From positions 36,390 to 100,389 of the forward strand of contig JBQCHL010000022.1 of the NCBI GenBank assembly GCA_051954695.1: 64,000 nucleotides of DNA, read 5' to 3'. Every line of letters starts with the position of its first letter. Position 1 is the first letter of the stretch. Shown here piece by piece: positions 1 through 8,547 of this stretch. The translations under genes were made by a program, and so were the position numbers. The DNA is from Terrimonas_A sp051954695. Its GTDB lineage: Bacteria; Bacteroidota; Bacteroidia; Chitinophagales; Chitinophagaceae. The notes under the pieces were generated by a model. The model was not told the DNA's origin, did not search any database, and was given only the letters and a program-made list of their open reading frames with translations.

Positions 1-2
1 AG

Positions 3-476
3 CTCCAGGAATTGCATTCTGCAGGTATTATTGATTATTCTCCCCGTAAAGATTCACCCCAGCTATATTTTCAGCGCAACAGGGTTAGGAGCGAACAACT
101 TAGTATCAATATCAATGCCTACCAGCAACGAAAAGCCATTTTTGAAAAAAGAGTGGCTACGATGATCTCTTATGTAAAAGAAGAAGCAGACTGCCGCGGC
201 CGGATGATCGGGGTTTATTTTGGTGATAATAATATCAGGACCTGCGGGATCTGTGACAATTGCCTGAAACAAAAAAAGCTCAGTCTAAGCAAAGAAGAGT
301 TCACAGCTATTCATGATCGCATCAGGCATATCATGCAGGATGATGCGCTAGAGGTAAAAGAGCTTTTCAATCAACTGCAGGATATAAAAAAAGAAAAAGC
401 CTGGAAGGTGATTGAATTCCTCCAGGCTGAAAATAAATTATGGATTGAAAAAGATGGACGTGTCCGTTTAAAATAA
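3..476 (+). CDS. recQ: ATP-dependent DNA helicase RecQ, C-terminal fragment (5' end outside window)
   Basis: This is the 3' end of a gene that enters the window in frame. The reading frame is open from base 3, and the TTG at 12 is only an internal codon. RecQ is a 3'-5' DNA helicase in recombination and replication-fork repair. The visible part is the RQC region: the end of the last helicase subdomain, then a zinc-binding module with four cysteines (C61, C78, C81, C84 counted from base 12, in an ADCRG...TCGICDNC pattern), then a short winged-helix segment. No HRDC domain follows; the protein ends at GRVRLK. The stop overlaps by 9 bp the end of the convergent DUF853 gene. Because the helicase motifs are missing, RecQ is inferred from the Cys4 module and the flanking sequence. 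Confidence 0.85.
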   Translation, partial: LQELHSAGIIDYSPRKDSPQLYFQRNRVRSEQLSININAYQQRKAIFEKRVATMISYVKEEADCRGRMIGVYFGDNNIRTCGICDNCLKQKKLSLSKEEFTAIHDRIRHIMQDDALEVKELFNQLQDIKKEKAWKVIEFLQAENKLWIEKDGRVRLK

Positions 477-2021
477 ACTTTTCCTACGGCTTCTTCCTCC
501 AAGCCCTAATGCACCAAGCAAGCTGCGTACGATCGTATTCCCTGCAGTCCTGGTCATGCTTCTTACAGTAGGATCATCAAAAAAGCCTTTTTCCTTTGCA
601 GCAGGTCTTTTCTTTTCCTCTTTTTCCTGGTCGGCCTGCTTTTTATCTTCATCTGCTTTTGCAGCAGCTTCATTCAATTTGTCGGTAAGTATTTCATACG
701 CACTCTGGCTATCTATTACCTGGTTGTATTTAGCTGCAATCTTTGATTTGCTTACAATAGCGTCAATCTCCACCTCAGATAAGATATCCATCCGGCTGCG
801 GGGCGAGCAAAGCATGCAATGCACCAATGGCGTAGGGATGCCTTTTTCATTCAGAATGGTCACCAGTGCTTCACCGATACCCAGTTGCGTGATCAGGTCT
901 TCTGTTTTATAAAATGTTGTTTCAGGATAGTTATCTGCTGTTTGCTTGATCACTTTGCGATCGGCTGCTGTGAATGCACGAAGGGCATGCTGCACTTTCA
1001 ATCCCAATTGTGCAAGCACTGATGCCGGCACATCCATCGGGTTTTGCGTACAGAAATAAATACCTATCCCTTTGGAGCGGATCAGTTTGATGATCGTTTC
1101 GATCTGCTGCAATAAGGCCTCACTGGCTTCCTGGAAAATAAGATGTGCTTCATCAATAAACAGTACCAGTTTTGGTTTGTCGAGATCTCCTTCTTCAGGC
1201 GAAGTCGCATACAGTTCAGCCAGCAATTGCAGCATGAAAGTAGAGAATAGTTTGGGCCTGTCCTGCAGGTCTGTTACCCTTACAATGGAGATCATGCCTC
1301 TGCCATCATCGCTGATACGCATGAGATCATCCACTTCAAAGCTTTTTTCTCCAAAGAAAAGATCAGCGCCCTGCTGTTGCAATTCAATTACTTTACGGAG
1401 GATGGTGCCTGTGGAAGTAGTAGATATTTTGCCATAAGTTTTTTCCAGCTCGGCCTTTCCTTCATTGCTTACATACTGAAGCACTTTGGTAAAATCTTTC
1501 AGATCGAGCAGGGGAAGCTTTGTATCATCACAATACTTAAAGATCATGGCAACAAACCCGCCTTGTGTATCATTCAGGCCGAGTATCTTGGATAAAAGAA
1601 CCGGGCCGAATTCACTTACTGTTGCACGCAGCCTTACACCTTTCTGTTGACTGAGGGTTAAAAGATCGACAGGAAAAGCTGAAGGTTTATATTCCATATT
1701 CAGCTTCTGATAGCGTTCTTTTATTTTATCATTCACAGAACCTTCAGCAGCGATGCCGCTGAGATCGCCTTTTATATCCATCAGCAACACGGGCACGCTT
1801 GCATCGCTCAGGCATTCACTCAGCACCTGGAGGGTTTTGGTTTTACCTGTACCGGTTGCTCCGGCAATAAGTCCGTGACGGTTGAGGGTCCTGAAAGGAA
1901 TGGAAACATCGGCACCGGGCACTACTTCACCATTGAGCATGCCTACACCGATCTTAAAGCTTTCGCCTTTGAAAGTGTAGCCTGATTTTACTGCATCGAG
2001 AAACGGATTTGTATCAGCCAT
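468..2021 (-). CDS. DUF853/HerA-like P-loop ATPase
   Basis: A 517-residue cytoplasmic ATPase of the DUF853 family, a branch of the HerA/FtsK-type P-loop motors. Walker A is GATGTGKT at residues 54-61, and Walker B is in the LVLFIDEAHLIF segment near residue 290. The N-terminal part has the short beta-barrel-like segment of HerA relatives (IGVGMLNGEVVPGADVSIPFR). The C-terminus holds a Lys/Glu-rich charged stretch and then a Gly/Arg-rich tail (GLGGRSRRKSLF). Family members are thought to act on DNA, but no substrate is established, so its role is open. It stands alone: convergent with recQ, with a GroES-like gene upstream on the same strand. Starting at the ATG at 2021 gives the expected family length. 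Confidence 0.85.
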   Translation of the reverse strand: MADTNPFLDAVKSGYTFKGESFKIGVGMLNGEVVPGADVSIPFRTLNRHGLIAGATGTGKTKTLQVLSECLSDASVPVLLMDIKGDLSGIAAEGSVNDKIKERYQKLNMEYKPSAFPVDLLTLSQQKGVRLRATVSEFGPVLLSKILGLNDTQGGFVAMIFKYCDDTKLPLLDLKDFTKVLQYVSNEGKAELEKTYGKISTTSTGTILRKVIELQQQGADLFFGEKSFEVDDLMRISDDGRGMISIVRVTDLQDRPKLFSTFMLQLLAELYATSPEEGDLDKPKLVLFIDEAHLIFQEASEALLQQIETIIKLIRSKGIGIYFCTQNPMDVPASVLAQLGLKVQHALRAFTAADRKVIKQTADNYPETTFYKTEDLITQLGIGEALVTILNEKGIPTPLVHCMLCSPRSRMDILSEVEIDAIVSKSKIAAKYNQVIDSQSAYEILTDKLNEAAAKADEDKKQADQEKEEKKRPAAKEKGFFDDPTVRSMTRTAGNTIVRSLLGALGLGGRSRRKSLF

Positions 2022-2061
2022 AGAAAGAATTTAAAGGAAAGTTACAAGGATTTGGGGAAGT

Positions 2062-2439
2062 TTATAAATCCTCTTCCCTTTCCAGCATCAGCACAGCTCC
2101 TTGTGGTACGATATAGTATTTTTCATTCTCGTACATCACTTCGGTTGCCCCGCTGAGCAGGAATATGGCCAGGTCGCCTTCTTTGGCCTGAAGGGGAACA
2201 TACTTCACTTTCTCTTCATCACTTTTCCAGGGTTCTTCCTCTACAGGCATGGGAATGGCATACCCGGGACCGGTTTTGATCACATATCCCTGTTGCACTT
2301 TTTCCTTTTCCTGAACGCCGGGCGGCAGGTAAAGCCCGCTGGGCGTTTGTTCATTCGCTTTGGCAAGTTTGATCAGCAGCCTGTCGCCGATCACGATCAG
2401 TTTTTTCAGCCGGTTGTCCGGCGTAATATGCATGGCCAT
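2062..2439 (-). CDS. GroES-like co-chaperonin family protein
   Basis: A roughly 125-residue protein with a GroES (Cpn10) fold. The core KKLIVIGDRLLIK is followed by a GLYLPPG mobile-loop-like segment, a GYVIKTGPG turn and a C-terminal VLMLEREED strand. Canonical GroES is about 95 residues. This one has an acidic insertion (EEEPWKSDEEKVKYVPLQ) in the middle and no adjacent groEL, so it is probably a secondary, lineage-specific GroES relative. I prefer the ATG at 2439 (MAMHITPDNRLKK) over the ATG at 2460, because the extra seven residues do not resemble a family N-terminus. The function beyond the fold is unknown. Confidence 0.75.
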   Translation of the reverse strand: MAMHITPDNRLKKLIVIGDRLLIKLAKANEQTPSGLYLPPGVQEKEKVQQGYVIKTGPGYAIPMPVEEEPWKSDEEKVKYVPLQAKEGDLAIFLLSGATEVMYENEKYYIVPQGAVLMLEREEDL

Positions 2440-2495
2440 GATAACAGAATAAAAAGGCAAAATTAAACAATAGACGATAGAAATTGAAGGCCGTT

Positions 2496-2569
2496 AAGGT
2501 ATCGCAACGATTACGCGGAGAACGCAATGTGGCGTACTTTGCGTAATCGTTGCGTCCGTTGCGATACTT
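2496..2569. repeat. Palindromic intergenic element, GTATCGCAA family, copy 1
   Basis: An imperfect hairpin upstream of the GroES-like gene. The outer arms GTATCGCAACG (2499-2509) and CGTTGCGATAC (2557-2567) pair perfectly over 11 bp, and inner arms built of GCGTAATCG/CGATTACGC words pair out of register. The same outer ends and inner word order recur at 29525-29612, so this is a dispersed repeat, not just a terminator. Confidence 0.7.
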
Positions 2570-2664
2570 CCTGACTAAGGCTTTAACAAAAAAATATTTA
2601 ATTTCAATGAAGTTTGGCAAATGATTTACTTTTATTTGTCCTCAAAGAATAAAACCAGCATAAA

Positions 2665-3360
2665 ATGGAACCAAAGAAACCCAAAATCTTGTTGTGCGAA
2701 GATGATCCAAACCTGGGAAGTGTATTGAAAAATTACCTGGAACTGAATGATTATGACGTTACCCTGGAAAGGGATGGCCGCCTTGGCCTCGCTGCTTTCC
2801 AGCGTGAAAAATTTGAGCTTTGCCTGTTGGATGTAATGATGCCAAATATGGATGGATTCACCCTGGCTGAAGAGATCAGGGATGTTGATCCCGATATTCC
2901 CCTTTTCTTCCTGAGTGCAAAAACCATGAAAGAAGATATTATCCAGGGATACAAACTCGGCGCCGATGATTATATCACCAAGCCTTTTGACAGTGAAGTT
3001 CTATTACTGAAAATAAAAGCTATCCTGAAAAGGAATGACGAGATCAATAAAGAAACAGAGAACAAAGAATTTGATCTTGCCAGCTATCATTTCAATCCCA
3101 AACTGCGCCAGTTAACACATAAAGGAGTTACACAAACCCTTTCTCCCAAAGAGAATGAATTGCTGAAAATGCTGGCTGAGCATTTAAATGATCTTTTACC
3201 GCGCGATCAGGCCCTGAAAAAGATCTGGGGCAGCGATACCTATTTCAATGGCCGCAGCATGGATGTGTACATTGCTAAACTGAGGAAGTATCTAAAAGAT
3301 GATCCGAAGATCGAGATCGTGAACATTCATGGAAATGGGTTCAGGCTTGTTGTAAGCTAA
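2665..3360 (+). CDS. OmpR-family two-component response regulator (orphan)
   Basis: A 231-residue DNA-binding response regulator. The receiver domain (residues about 7-122) has the acidic pair E12-D13, phospho-acceptor D56 in LLDVMMP, S84 and the conserved K106 in ITKPF. A winged-helix Trans_reg_C domain covers about 135-230 (SPKENELL, RSMDVYIAKLRKYL, IHGNGFRLV). No histidine kinase is adjacent, so its partner must lie elsewhere. The layout resembles RprY-type regulators of Bacteroidota. It is flanked downstream by a 33-bp perfect palindrome and convergent ruvB. Targets cannot be read from the sequence. Confidence 0.93.
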   Translation: MEPKKPKILLCEDDPNLGSVLKNYLELNDYDVTLERDGRLGLAAFQREKFELCLLDVMMPNMDGFTLAEEIRDVDPDIPLFFLSAKTMKEDIIQGYKLGADDYITKPFDSEVLLLKIKAILKRNDEINKETENKEFDLASYHFNPKLRQLTHKGVTQTLSPKENELLKMLAEHLNDLLPRDQALKKIWGSDTYFNGRSMDVYIAKLRKYLKDDPKIEIVNIHGNGFRLVVS

Positions 3361-3369
3361 GAATAGCAA

Positions 3370-3439
3370 ATACTATTAAAAAGTTTAAGGGTTCAAGGTT
3401 TAATGTTAAACCTTGAACCCTTAAACTTTTTAATAGTAT
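3370..3439. terminator. 33-bp perfect palindrome between convergent genes (bidirectional terminator candidate)
   Basis: Arms at 3370-3402 and 3407-3439 are exact reverse complements with a 4-nt loop. The sequence is built of GTTTAAGG and TTCAAGG words, with an A-run on one side and a T-run on the other, so it can work for both the response regulator and ruvB. It is much longer than an ordinary terminator, and similar GTTTAAGG-based palindromes occur at 44781-44870 and 58159-58194. Confidence 0.75.
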
Positions 3440-3445
3440 ACAGCG

Positions 3446-4480
3446 TTAAGGAAAAAGAAGGTTGGAATTATCTCCCCGGTTATATTTTTTCCCAAGGTGT
3501 TCGTATGCTTTATGGGTCACTTCCCTGCCACGCGGTGTGCGTTGGATAAAACCTTCCTGGATAAGGAATGGCTCATACACTTCTTCGAGTGTGCCGGCTT
3601 CTTCCCCTACAGCAGTGGCAATAGTAGAAATACCTACAGGGCCACCTTTAAATTTATCGATGATGGTGCTCAGGATACGATTGTCCATATCATCCAGCCC
3701 ATGCTCATCCACATTCAGTGCTTTAAGCGCATGCTGCGTAATACCCAGGTCGATCTCGCCGTCATTCAGCACCTGTGCAAAATCTCTTACCCTTCTGAGC
3801 AGGCCATTGGCAATTCTCGGTGTGGCACGGCTCCGGCGGCCAATCTCTGTAACGGCTTCGTCAGAAATTGCAACACCCAATATACCGGCAGAACGTTGAA
3901 TGATTTTATTCAATGTAGCAGCACTGTAATACTCAAGTCTTGATTTGATCGCAAAACGCGATAATAAAGGAGCTGTGAGCAGGCCGCTACGTGTGGTTGC
4001 ACCGATCAGGGTAAAAGGATTGAGGCTAAGTTGTATGCTGCGGGCATTGGGGCCGGTATCAATCATAATATCTATCCGGTAATCTTCCATGGCAGCATAC
4101 AGGTATTCTTCCACTACGGTGCTTAAGCGATGGATCTCATCGATAAACAATACGTCATGCGGTTCAAGATTGGTGAGCAGACCAGCCAGATCGCCAGGTT
4201 TCTCAATCACCGGACCCGATGTTTCCTTGATGTTCACCCCTAATTCGTGCGCCACGATCCTGGAAAGAGTGGTCTTTCCCAAACCGGGAGGGCCATGGAA
4301 TAAAACATGGTCTAACGCTTCGCCCCTTATTTTAGCTGCTTTAATGAATATCCTCAGGTTCTCGATCACCCGGGCTTGCCCGGCAAAATCATTCAACTGC
4401 GAAGGCCGGATATTGTTTTCAAATTCCTTATCCGCCGCACTGAGCATACCTTTATCTGAATTCAAATTGGGGTTGGCCAT
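3446..4480 (-). CDS. ruvB: Holliday junction branch migration helicase RuvB
   Basis: A 344-residue AAA+ motor that, with RuvA, drives branch migration of Holliday junctions. Walker A is HGPPGLGKTT (residues 62-71), Walker B is VLFIDEIHRL near 110-120, and the sensor/arginine-finger region is GATTRSGLLTAPLLSRF. The C-terminal winged-helix DNA-binding domain ends with TPRGREVTHKAYEHLG. Length and motif order are canonical. ruvC lies about 14 kb away on the other strand, and ruvA is not in the window. The gene converges on the response regulator; the M23 peptidase gene lies 32 bp upstream on the same strand. Confidence 0.98.
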   Translation of the reverse strand: MANPNLNSDKGMLSAADKEFENNIRPSQLNDFAGQARVIENLRIFIKAAKIRGEALDHVLFHGPPGLGKTTLSRIVAHELGVNIKETSGPVIEKPGDLAGLLTNLEPHDVLFIDEIHRLSTVVEEYLYAAMEDYRIDIMIDTGPNARSIQLSLNPFTLIGATTRSGLLTAPLLSRFAIKSRLEYYSAATLNKIIQRSAGILGVAISDEAVTEIGRRSRATPRIANGLLRRVRDFAQVLNDGEIDLGITQHALKALNVDEHGLDDMDNRILSTIIDKFKGGPVGISTIATAVGEEAGTLEEVYEPFLIQEGFIQRTPRGREVTHKAYEHLGKKYNRGDNSNLLFP

Positions 4481-4512
4481 GGTGTAAATTTAGGGATAGC
4501 CGACGGATAGGG

Positions 4513-5253
4513 CTAAAAAATTTCATACCTGTTCAATTGTAGCAATGTATCAGGATCAGGTGAATTCTTTAACCATTCCTCTTTTTCTGAATACTTGCAA
4601 ACACCGGGATAATCACCTTTCCTGTTTTTCATATCCAGTATAACCTGAAAATGCAGATGCGGAGGCCAATGTCCATTTTCATAAGGGATTCCAAACTCTG
4701 CAAACACCTGCCCCTTCCGGATATTTTGTCCTTCATATAAATTCTTAAGCGAGTTAAGACTCAAATGACCGTACAGCGTATAGAAGGTATATCCATTCAC
4801 CTGGTGGGATAAAATGATAGTTGCTCCATAGTCGCCAAACTGGTTATTGAAAGCAAAGCTATGTACAATACCATCCAACGGGGCCATAATAGCTGTATAA
4901 GGCTTACCCCAGATATCTGTTCCAAGATGGAGACGGCGTGGTTCCTCACCGGGTACAGGGGCATCAAAAACTTTGCTGCGGCTGTATACTGTCCGGTGTT
5001 CATTATACCCGCCAATGCCATAACGTGCACCTGCGCTACCCAACAGGTCATTTATATATGCAGAAAACTTCGTAGTGTCTTTCAATATATCTTCTGTAAG
5101 ACTTTTATTGCTTCCCGTAAAATCCAGCAACAGCAATTTATCCGTTCCAGGATCAAAAGGGACCACGGGTGCAAACAGCAGGGTTCCCAGGGCTTCTTCA
5201 AAATTTATTGGCATATCCAAAATTAACAGTTCAGGCGATACCATTAAAAGCAT
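4513..5253 (-). CDS. M23 (LytM-like) metallopeptidase family protein
   Basis: A 246-residue protein with a C-terminal LytM/M23 zinc peptidase domain. The zinc and catalytic residues are all visible: H109 and D113 in HLGTD, H163 in YGHLS, and H199/H201 in HLHFQ. Such enzymes cut peptidoglycan cross-bridges or stem peptides. There is no clear signal peptide. A shorter start at 5214 (MPINFEEAL) is possible and looks more like relatives, so the first 13 residues are uncertain. It sits just upstream of ruvB on the same strand and downstream of the S41 protease terminator, so it probably has its own promoter. Whether it acts in the periplasm without a classical signal cannot be decided here. Confidence 0.85.
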   Translation of the reverse strand: MLLMVSPELLILDMPINFEEALGTLLFAPVVPFDPGTDKLLLLDFTGSNKSLTEDILKDTTKFSAYINDLLGSAGARYGIGGYNEHRTVYSRSKVFDAPVPGEEPRRLHLGTDIWGKPYTAIMAPLDGIVHSFAFNNQFGDYGATIILSHQVNGYTFYTLYGHLSLNSLKNLYEGQNIRKGQVFAEFGIPYENGHWPPHLHFQVILDMKNRKGDYPGVCKYSEKEEWLKNSPDPDTLLQLNRYEIF

Positions 5254-5272
5254 CCATCAATATACAAACACA

Positions 5273-5300
5273 AAGGGCGCAACATAATTGTTGCGCCCTT
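5273..5300 (-). terminator. Intrinsic terminator after the S41 protease gene
   Basis: A 12-bp perfect stem (AAGGGCGCAACA at 5273-5284, complement at 5289-5300) with loop TAAT lies 27 bp past the stop of the S41 gene. On the minus strand a short T-run follows. Confidence 0.75.
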
Positions 5301-5326
5301 ATTCATTATAGCTTGTTTGAATCAGG

Positions 5327-8300
5327 CTATTTTATCTGTTTCAATATCTCTTCAATTGCCTTGTCCAGTTGAGGATCGCGTCCATTCAATTTATCATCGA
5401 ATGAGTTGATCACCAGTATATCCGGCTGTACACCGCTCATCTCCAGGTCTTTTCCTTCGAGGCTATAACAGCCCCAACTGGGCATACGAACAGATGAGTT
5501 GTCGACCAGGCTAACACCACTGGTAAAAATGATCCAACGATAAGTTCCATTACCTACGATCTTGCCCAGCTTCAATGCTTTAAAGCCTTGCGAAGTCATT
5601 TCTGCATCACTCAGGGATTGTTCGTTAGTAAGCAGGATAATAGGTTTGTCGGACGGTGCAAAATTAGATTGCGGCGATAAGCCACCCTGGCGGTATTTCC
5701 ATTTCAGGTAAGACCTTTGTGAAAGGAATTTCAGCACTTCATCATGCACATTACCACCGGTATTGTAACGGAGATCAAAGATCAGTGCATCTTTTTTATT
5801 CAGCTCCTTTGTCATGTCGATGATGAATTGCTCCAGTTCTCCCTGCCCCATATTCTTCATATAGCCGTAAGCGATCCGGCCCTTGCTCTTTTCATCTACA
5901 CGCTGCTGGTTCTTGTCTACCCATTCATCATACAGTGTGTTGAACAGGCTGGATTGCGGATGCAGCTTTACACTGATGGGTTGCCCCTTCCGGCTGAATT
6001 CCAATCGTATTTCCTTGTCTTGCGAAGGACGGGTAAAATAAAAACTACGGTCTTTGTTAGTTTCAACAGGCTCTCCGTTCACTTTTGTCAACACATCACC
6101 GCCACGGATATCAATTCCTTTTTTATCCGCAGCCGAACGCTTCAGAATATATTTTACGGTATAGGGTGAAGCATCATCGAAGATGATCCCTGTTTCCATT
6201 GTTGAATTGTTCAAGGCTACAGCTTCATCTGTTCCAAAAGTGCCAAAGCCCTGGTGCGATGAATTCAATTCTCCTAACATATCATTCAGTAGTATCCGCA
6301 GATCAGATCTGTTGTTCAGATTGGGAATGAATTGCTGGTAGTACTTTTTTGTTTTTTTCCAGTCAAGCCCATGGAAATTTTCATCATAATAATTTTCTTC
6401 TATCTGCGCCCAGGCTTCTTCAAACATCTGGCTGAACTCTGCAGAAAGATTACGGCGGAAAGTGAAACTGGTGGATATCGGGTCGAGGCGGTTAAGGTCC
6501 AGGTTCAGTTTATTGATCACGCCATTCAACAGCACATATAATTTATCGCCGGCTTCAGTTATACCTGCCACGCCACCATCGGCAACTTTTTCTGTTTTGT
6601 CCTGCTCAAACGGCTCTTTCACAGTTTTCCATATAGCTGTGCGGCCTTCACCATGGTTGCTTTGGTACAACACAATAGTTTTTTCTCCTTTCTGGTACAC
6701 ACCAATGAGAAACTGGGCTCCTGCAAACGGCCCTATTTGTTCTATCCTGTCCATGATGCCATCAGTATCGATAGCAATGGTTTTAACAGGTGGTGCTGCA
6801 GCAGTTGCTTTTTTGGCCGTATCTTTTTTGGCAGTTGTATCTTTTTTCTCTTCTTTGAAAAGCTCATCAAATTTATCTGTGCGGAAAGGTTCGTCCAGGT
6901 TTTCCAACGCGATCCTGTACACTTTTGCATTACCCATTCCAAAAGGATAAGATGGTCTTAACCGTTGGGAAGTGAAATAAATATATTTTCCATCAGGCGA
7001 CCATACCGGATCAGCTTCTGTAATATCTGTATTGGTCAGATTGGTTGTCTTATTTTCTTTCAGGTTGTGAACATAAATATCCCTTTCAAAATTCTTGTAT
7101 ACGGTAAACACCACATATTCGTCGTTGGGTGAAAAACCCGGCTCGCTATTTTGAAATCCCCAGATCTCTTCTTTTGCGATGGTTTTGCTTTCACCGGTCT
7201 TCAGATCAAGCAGGCGTACTTCGTCGCGGCCGCTGAGATAAACGGCCTTATCTCTTTTCTTATTCAATGCTGCGTCGCGATTGTTTTTTGCATCCCGTGT
7301 CAATTGTTTGATAGCGCCTTTACCATCTGCACTCACTGTATACCAGTTGGTGTAGCCATCCAGTGTCTGGTTGAATAATAGTGTTTTGTTATCACTGGTC
7401 CATTTCACTTCGCGCACGCGTTCAGCAGAACCCCTTTTAACCTGTTGAATGAATTTGCCGTCGATATCGCTTACAAATAATTCGCCTCTTGAAACAAAAG
7501 CAAGCTTCTTATTGTCAGGCGATACATCAAAAGCGCTGATATTGCTTTTAACATCAAAGTCTTTTTCTTTTGGCAGCACATTGTTGCGGACGATGGCAAT
7601 ATCCAGTTTGTTGTCCTTACCACTCTTTACATCATACAACCATAACTGGTAATCTTTTTCAAATACGACCTTTCCTCCCTGAGCATTTACAATGGGTGTT
7701 TTAATAGAAGAGCTGAACCTTGTCAGAGCTTTCTTTTTGCCATTTTCCAACGAATACAAATTATACTCGCCATTGGCTTCATCAGAGATGAAATAGATGT
7801 TGCCGTTGCGATCAATAGTAGCACCGAAATCTTTTCCTTCCCAGTCGGTATACTTCTTGTGTTGTTTGGATTGAGGATTGTAGGATTGTATATCCGGGTT
7901 GAATGGCCCTTTGTAGCGTTTTCTTTGCACCTGGTTGGAGCTTTCCCATGTATCATTAAAGAAGATCTCGCCAGAAGAAGGATGCTCAACCAGGTTATGA
8001 TCGAACAGGAAGAAATAATCTCCTAAAACACGCCAGGGTGTGCCGCCGGTTGCAGCCACTTTAAAGCCTGATATCTGGCCCATCCGGCTGCTGTTGAAAT
8101 AAATGTATTTGGAATCCCAGCTCCAACTGGTCACTTCATCATTGCCGCTATGATAAGTGATCTGGGTTACATCTCCGCCATTCACAGGCATAATGAATAT
8201 GTCTGCATTTCCATACTGGCGGCCGGTAAAAGCGATCCATTTACCGTCGGGTGATACGCGCGGACTGGTTTCATAACCCTGCATGGCAGTAAGGCGGGTT

Positions 8301-8467
8301 GCCTGTCCGTCTTTTACAGATGCTTTCCAGAGATCACCTTCAAAACTGAAGATCACTGTTTGTCCATCAGGTGTAAGACAGGGGTTCGATAAAAAATAGG
8401 CAGATGGGTCCTGGGCAAAAAGCTGTGCTGTGCAGCATAGCAGGGCCAGGGAGAAGACTTTCTTCAT
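5327..8467 (-). CDS. Tricorn-like S41 family secreted protease
   Basis: A 1046-residue secreted peptidase. It starts with a signal peptide (MKKVFSLALLCCTAQLFAQ). Next comes a long WD/TolB-type beta-propeller region (about 25-680) with repeated SPDGK(W/Y)I(A/Y)F blades, a Lys/Ala-rich linker (KKDTAKKATAAAP), the tricorn core, a PDZ domain (about 760-850, IRGGDVLTKVNGEPV) and the C-terminal S41 fold. The nucleophile is probably S953 in NEQSLSDAEM, as in tricorn/CtpA enzymes. The frame stays open 50 codons further up, but that would overlap leuS and hide the signal peptide, so the ATG at 8467 is chosen. It is likely a periplasmic or outer-membrane-associated protein-turnover enzyme; substrates are unknown. 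Confidence 0.93.
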   Translation of the reverse strand: MKKVFSLALLCCTAQLFAQDPSAYFLSNPCLTPDGQTVIFSFEGDLWKASVKDGQATRLTAMQGYETSPRVSPDGKWIAFTGRQYGNADIFIMPVNGGDVTQITYHSGNDEVTSWSWDSKYIYFNSSRMGQISGFKVAATGGTPWRVLGDYFFLFDHNLVEHPSSGEIFFNDTWESSNQVQRKRYKGPFNPDIQSYNPQSKQHKKYTDWEGKDFGATIDRNGNIYFISDEANGEYNLYSLENGKKKALTRFSSSIKTPIVNAQGGKVVFEKDYQLWLYDVKSGKDNKLDIAIVRNNVLPKEKDFDVKSNISAFDVSPDNKKLAFVSRGELFVSDIDGKFIQQVKRGSAERVREVKWTSDNKTLLFNQTLDGYTNWYTVSADGKGAIKQLTRDAKNNRDAALNKKRDKAVYLSGRDEVRLLDLKTGESKTIAKEEIWGFQNSEPGFSPNDEYVVFTVYKNFERDIYVHNLKENKTTNLTNTDITEADPVWSPDGKYIYFTSQRLRPSYPFGMGNAKVYRIALENLDEPFRTDKFDELFKEEKKDTTAKKDTAKKATAAAPPVKTIAIDTDGIMDRIEQIGPFAGAQFLIGVYQKGEKTIVLYQSNHGEGRTAIWKTVKEPFEQDKTEKVADGGVAGITEAGDKLYVLLNGVINKLNLDLNRLDPISTSFTFRRNLSAEFSQMFEEAWAQIEENYYDENFHGLDWKKTKKYYQQFIPNLNNRSDLRILLNDMLGELNSSHQGFGTFGTDEAVALNNSTMETGIIFDDASPYTVKYILKRSAADKKGIDIRGGDVLTKVNGEPVETNKDRSFYFTRPSQDKEIRLEFSRKGQPISVKLHPQSSLFNTLYDEWVDKNQQRVDEKSKGRIAYGYMKNMGQGELEQFIIDMTKELNKKDALIFDLRYNTGGNVHDEVLKFLSQRSYLKWKYRQGGLSPQSNFAPSDKPIILLTNEQSLSDAEMTSQGFKALKLGKIVGNGTYRWIIFTSGVSLVDNSSVRMPSWGCYSLEGKDLEMSGVQPDILVINSFDDKLNGRDPQLDKAIEEILKQIK

Positions 8468-8547
8468 GGATGACTGTTTTATGGCTGAAAATACAACCAA
8501 AAGCAGTTCAGAAATTACCGCCGGTAAAAATGTTGACAGTTGATTGG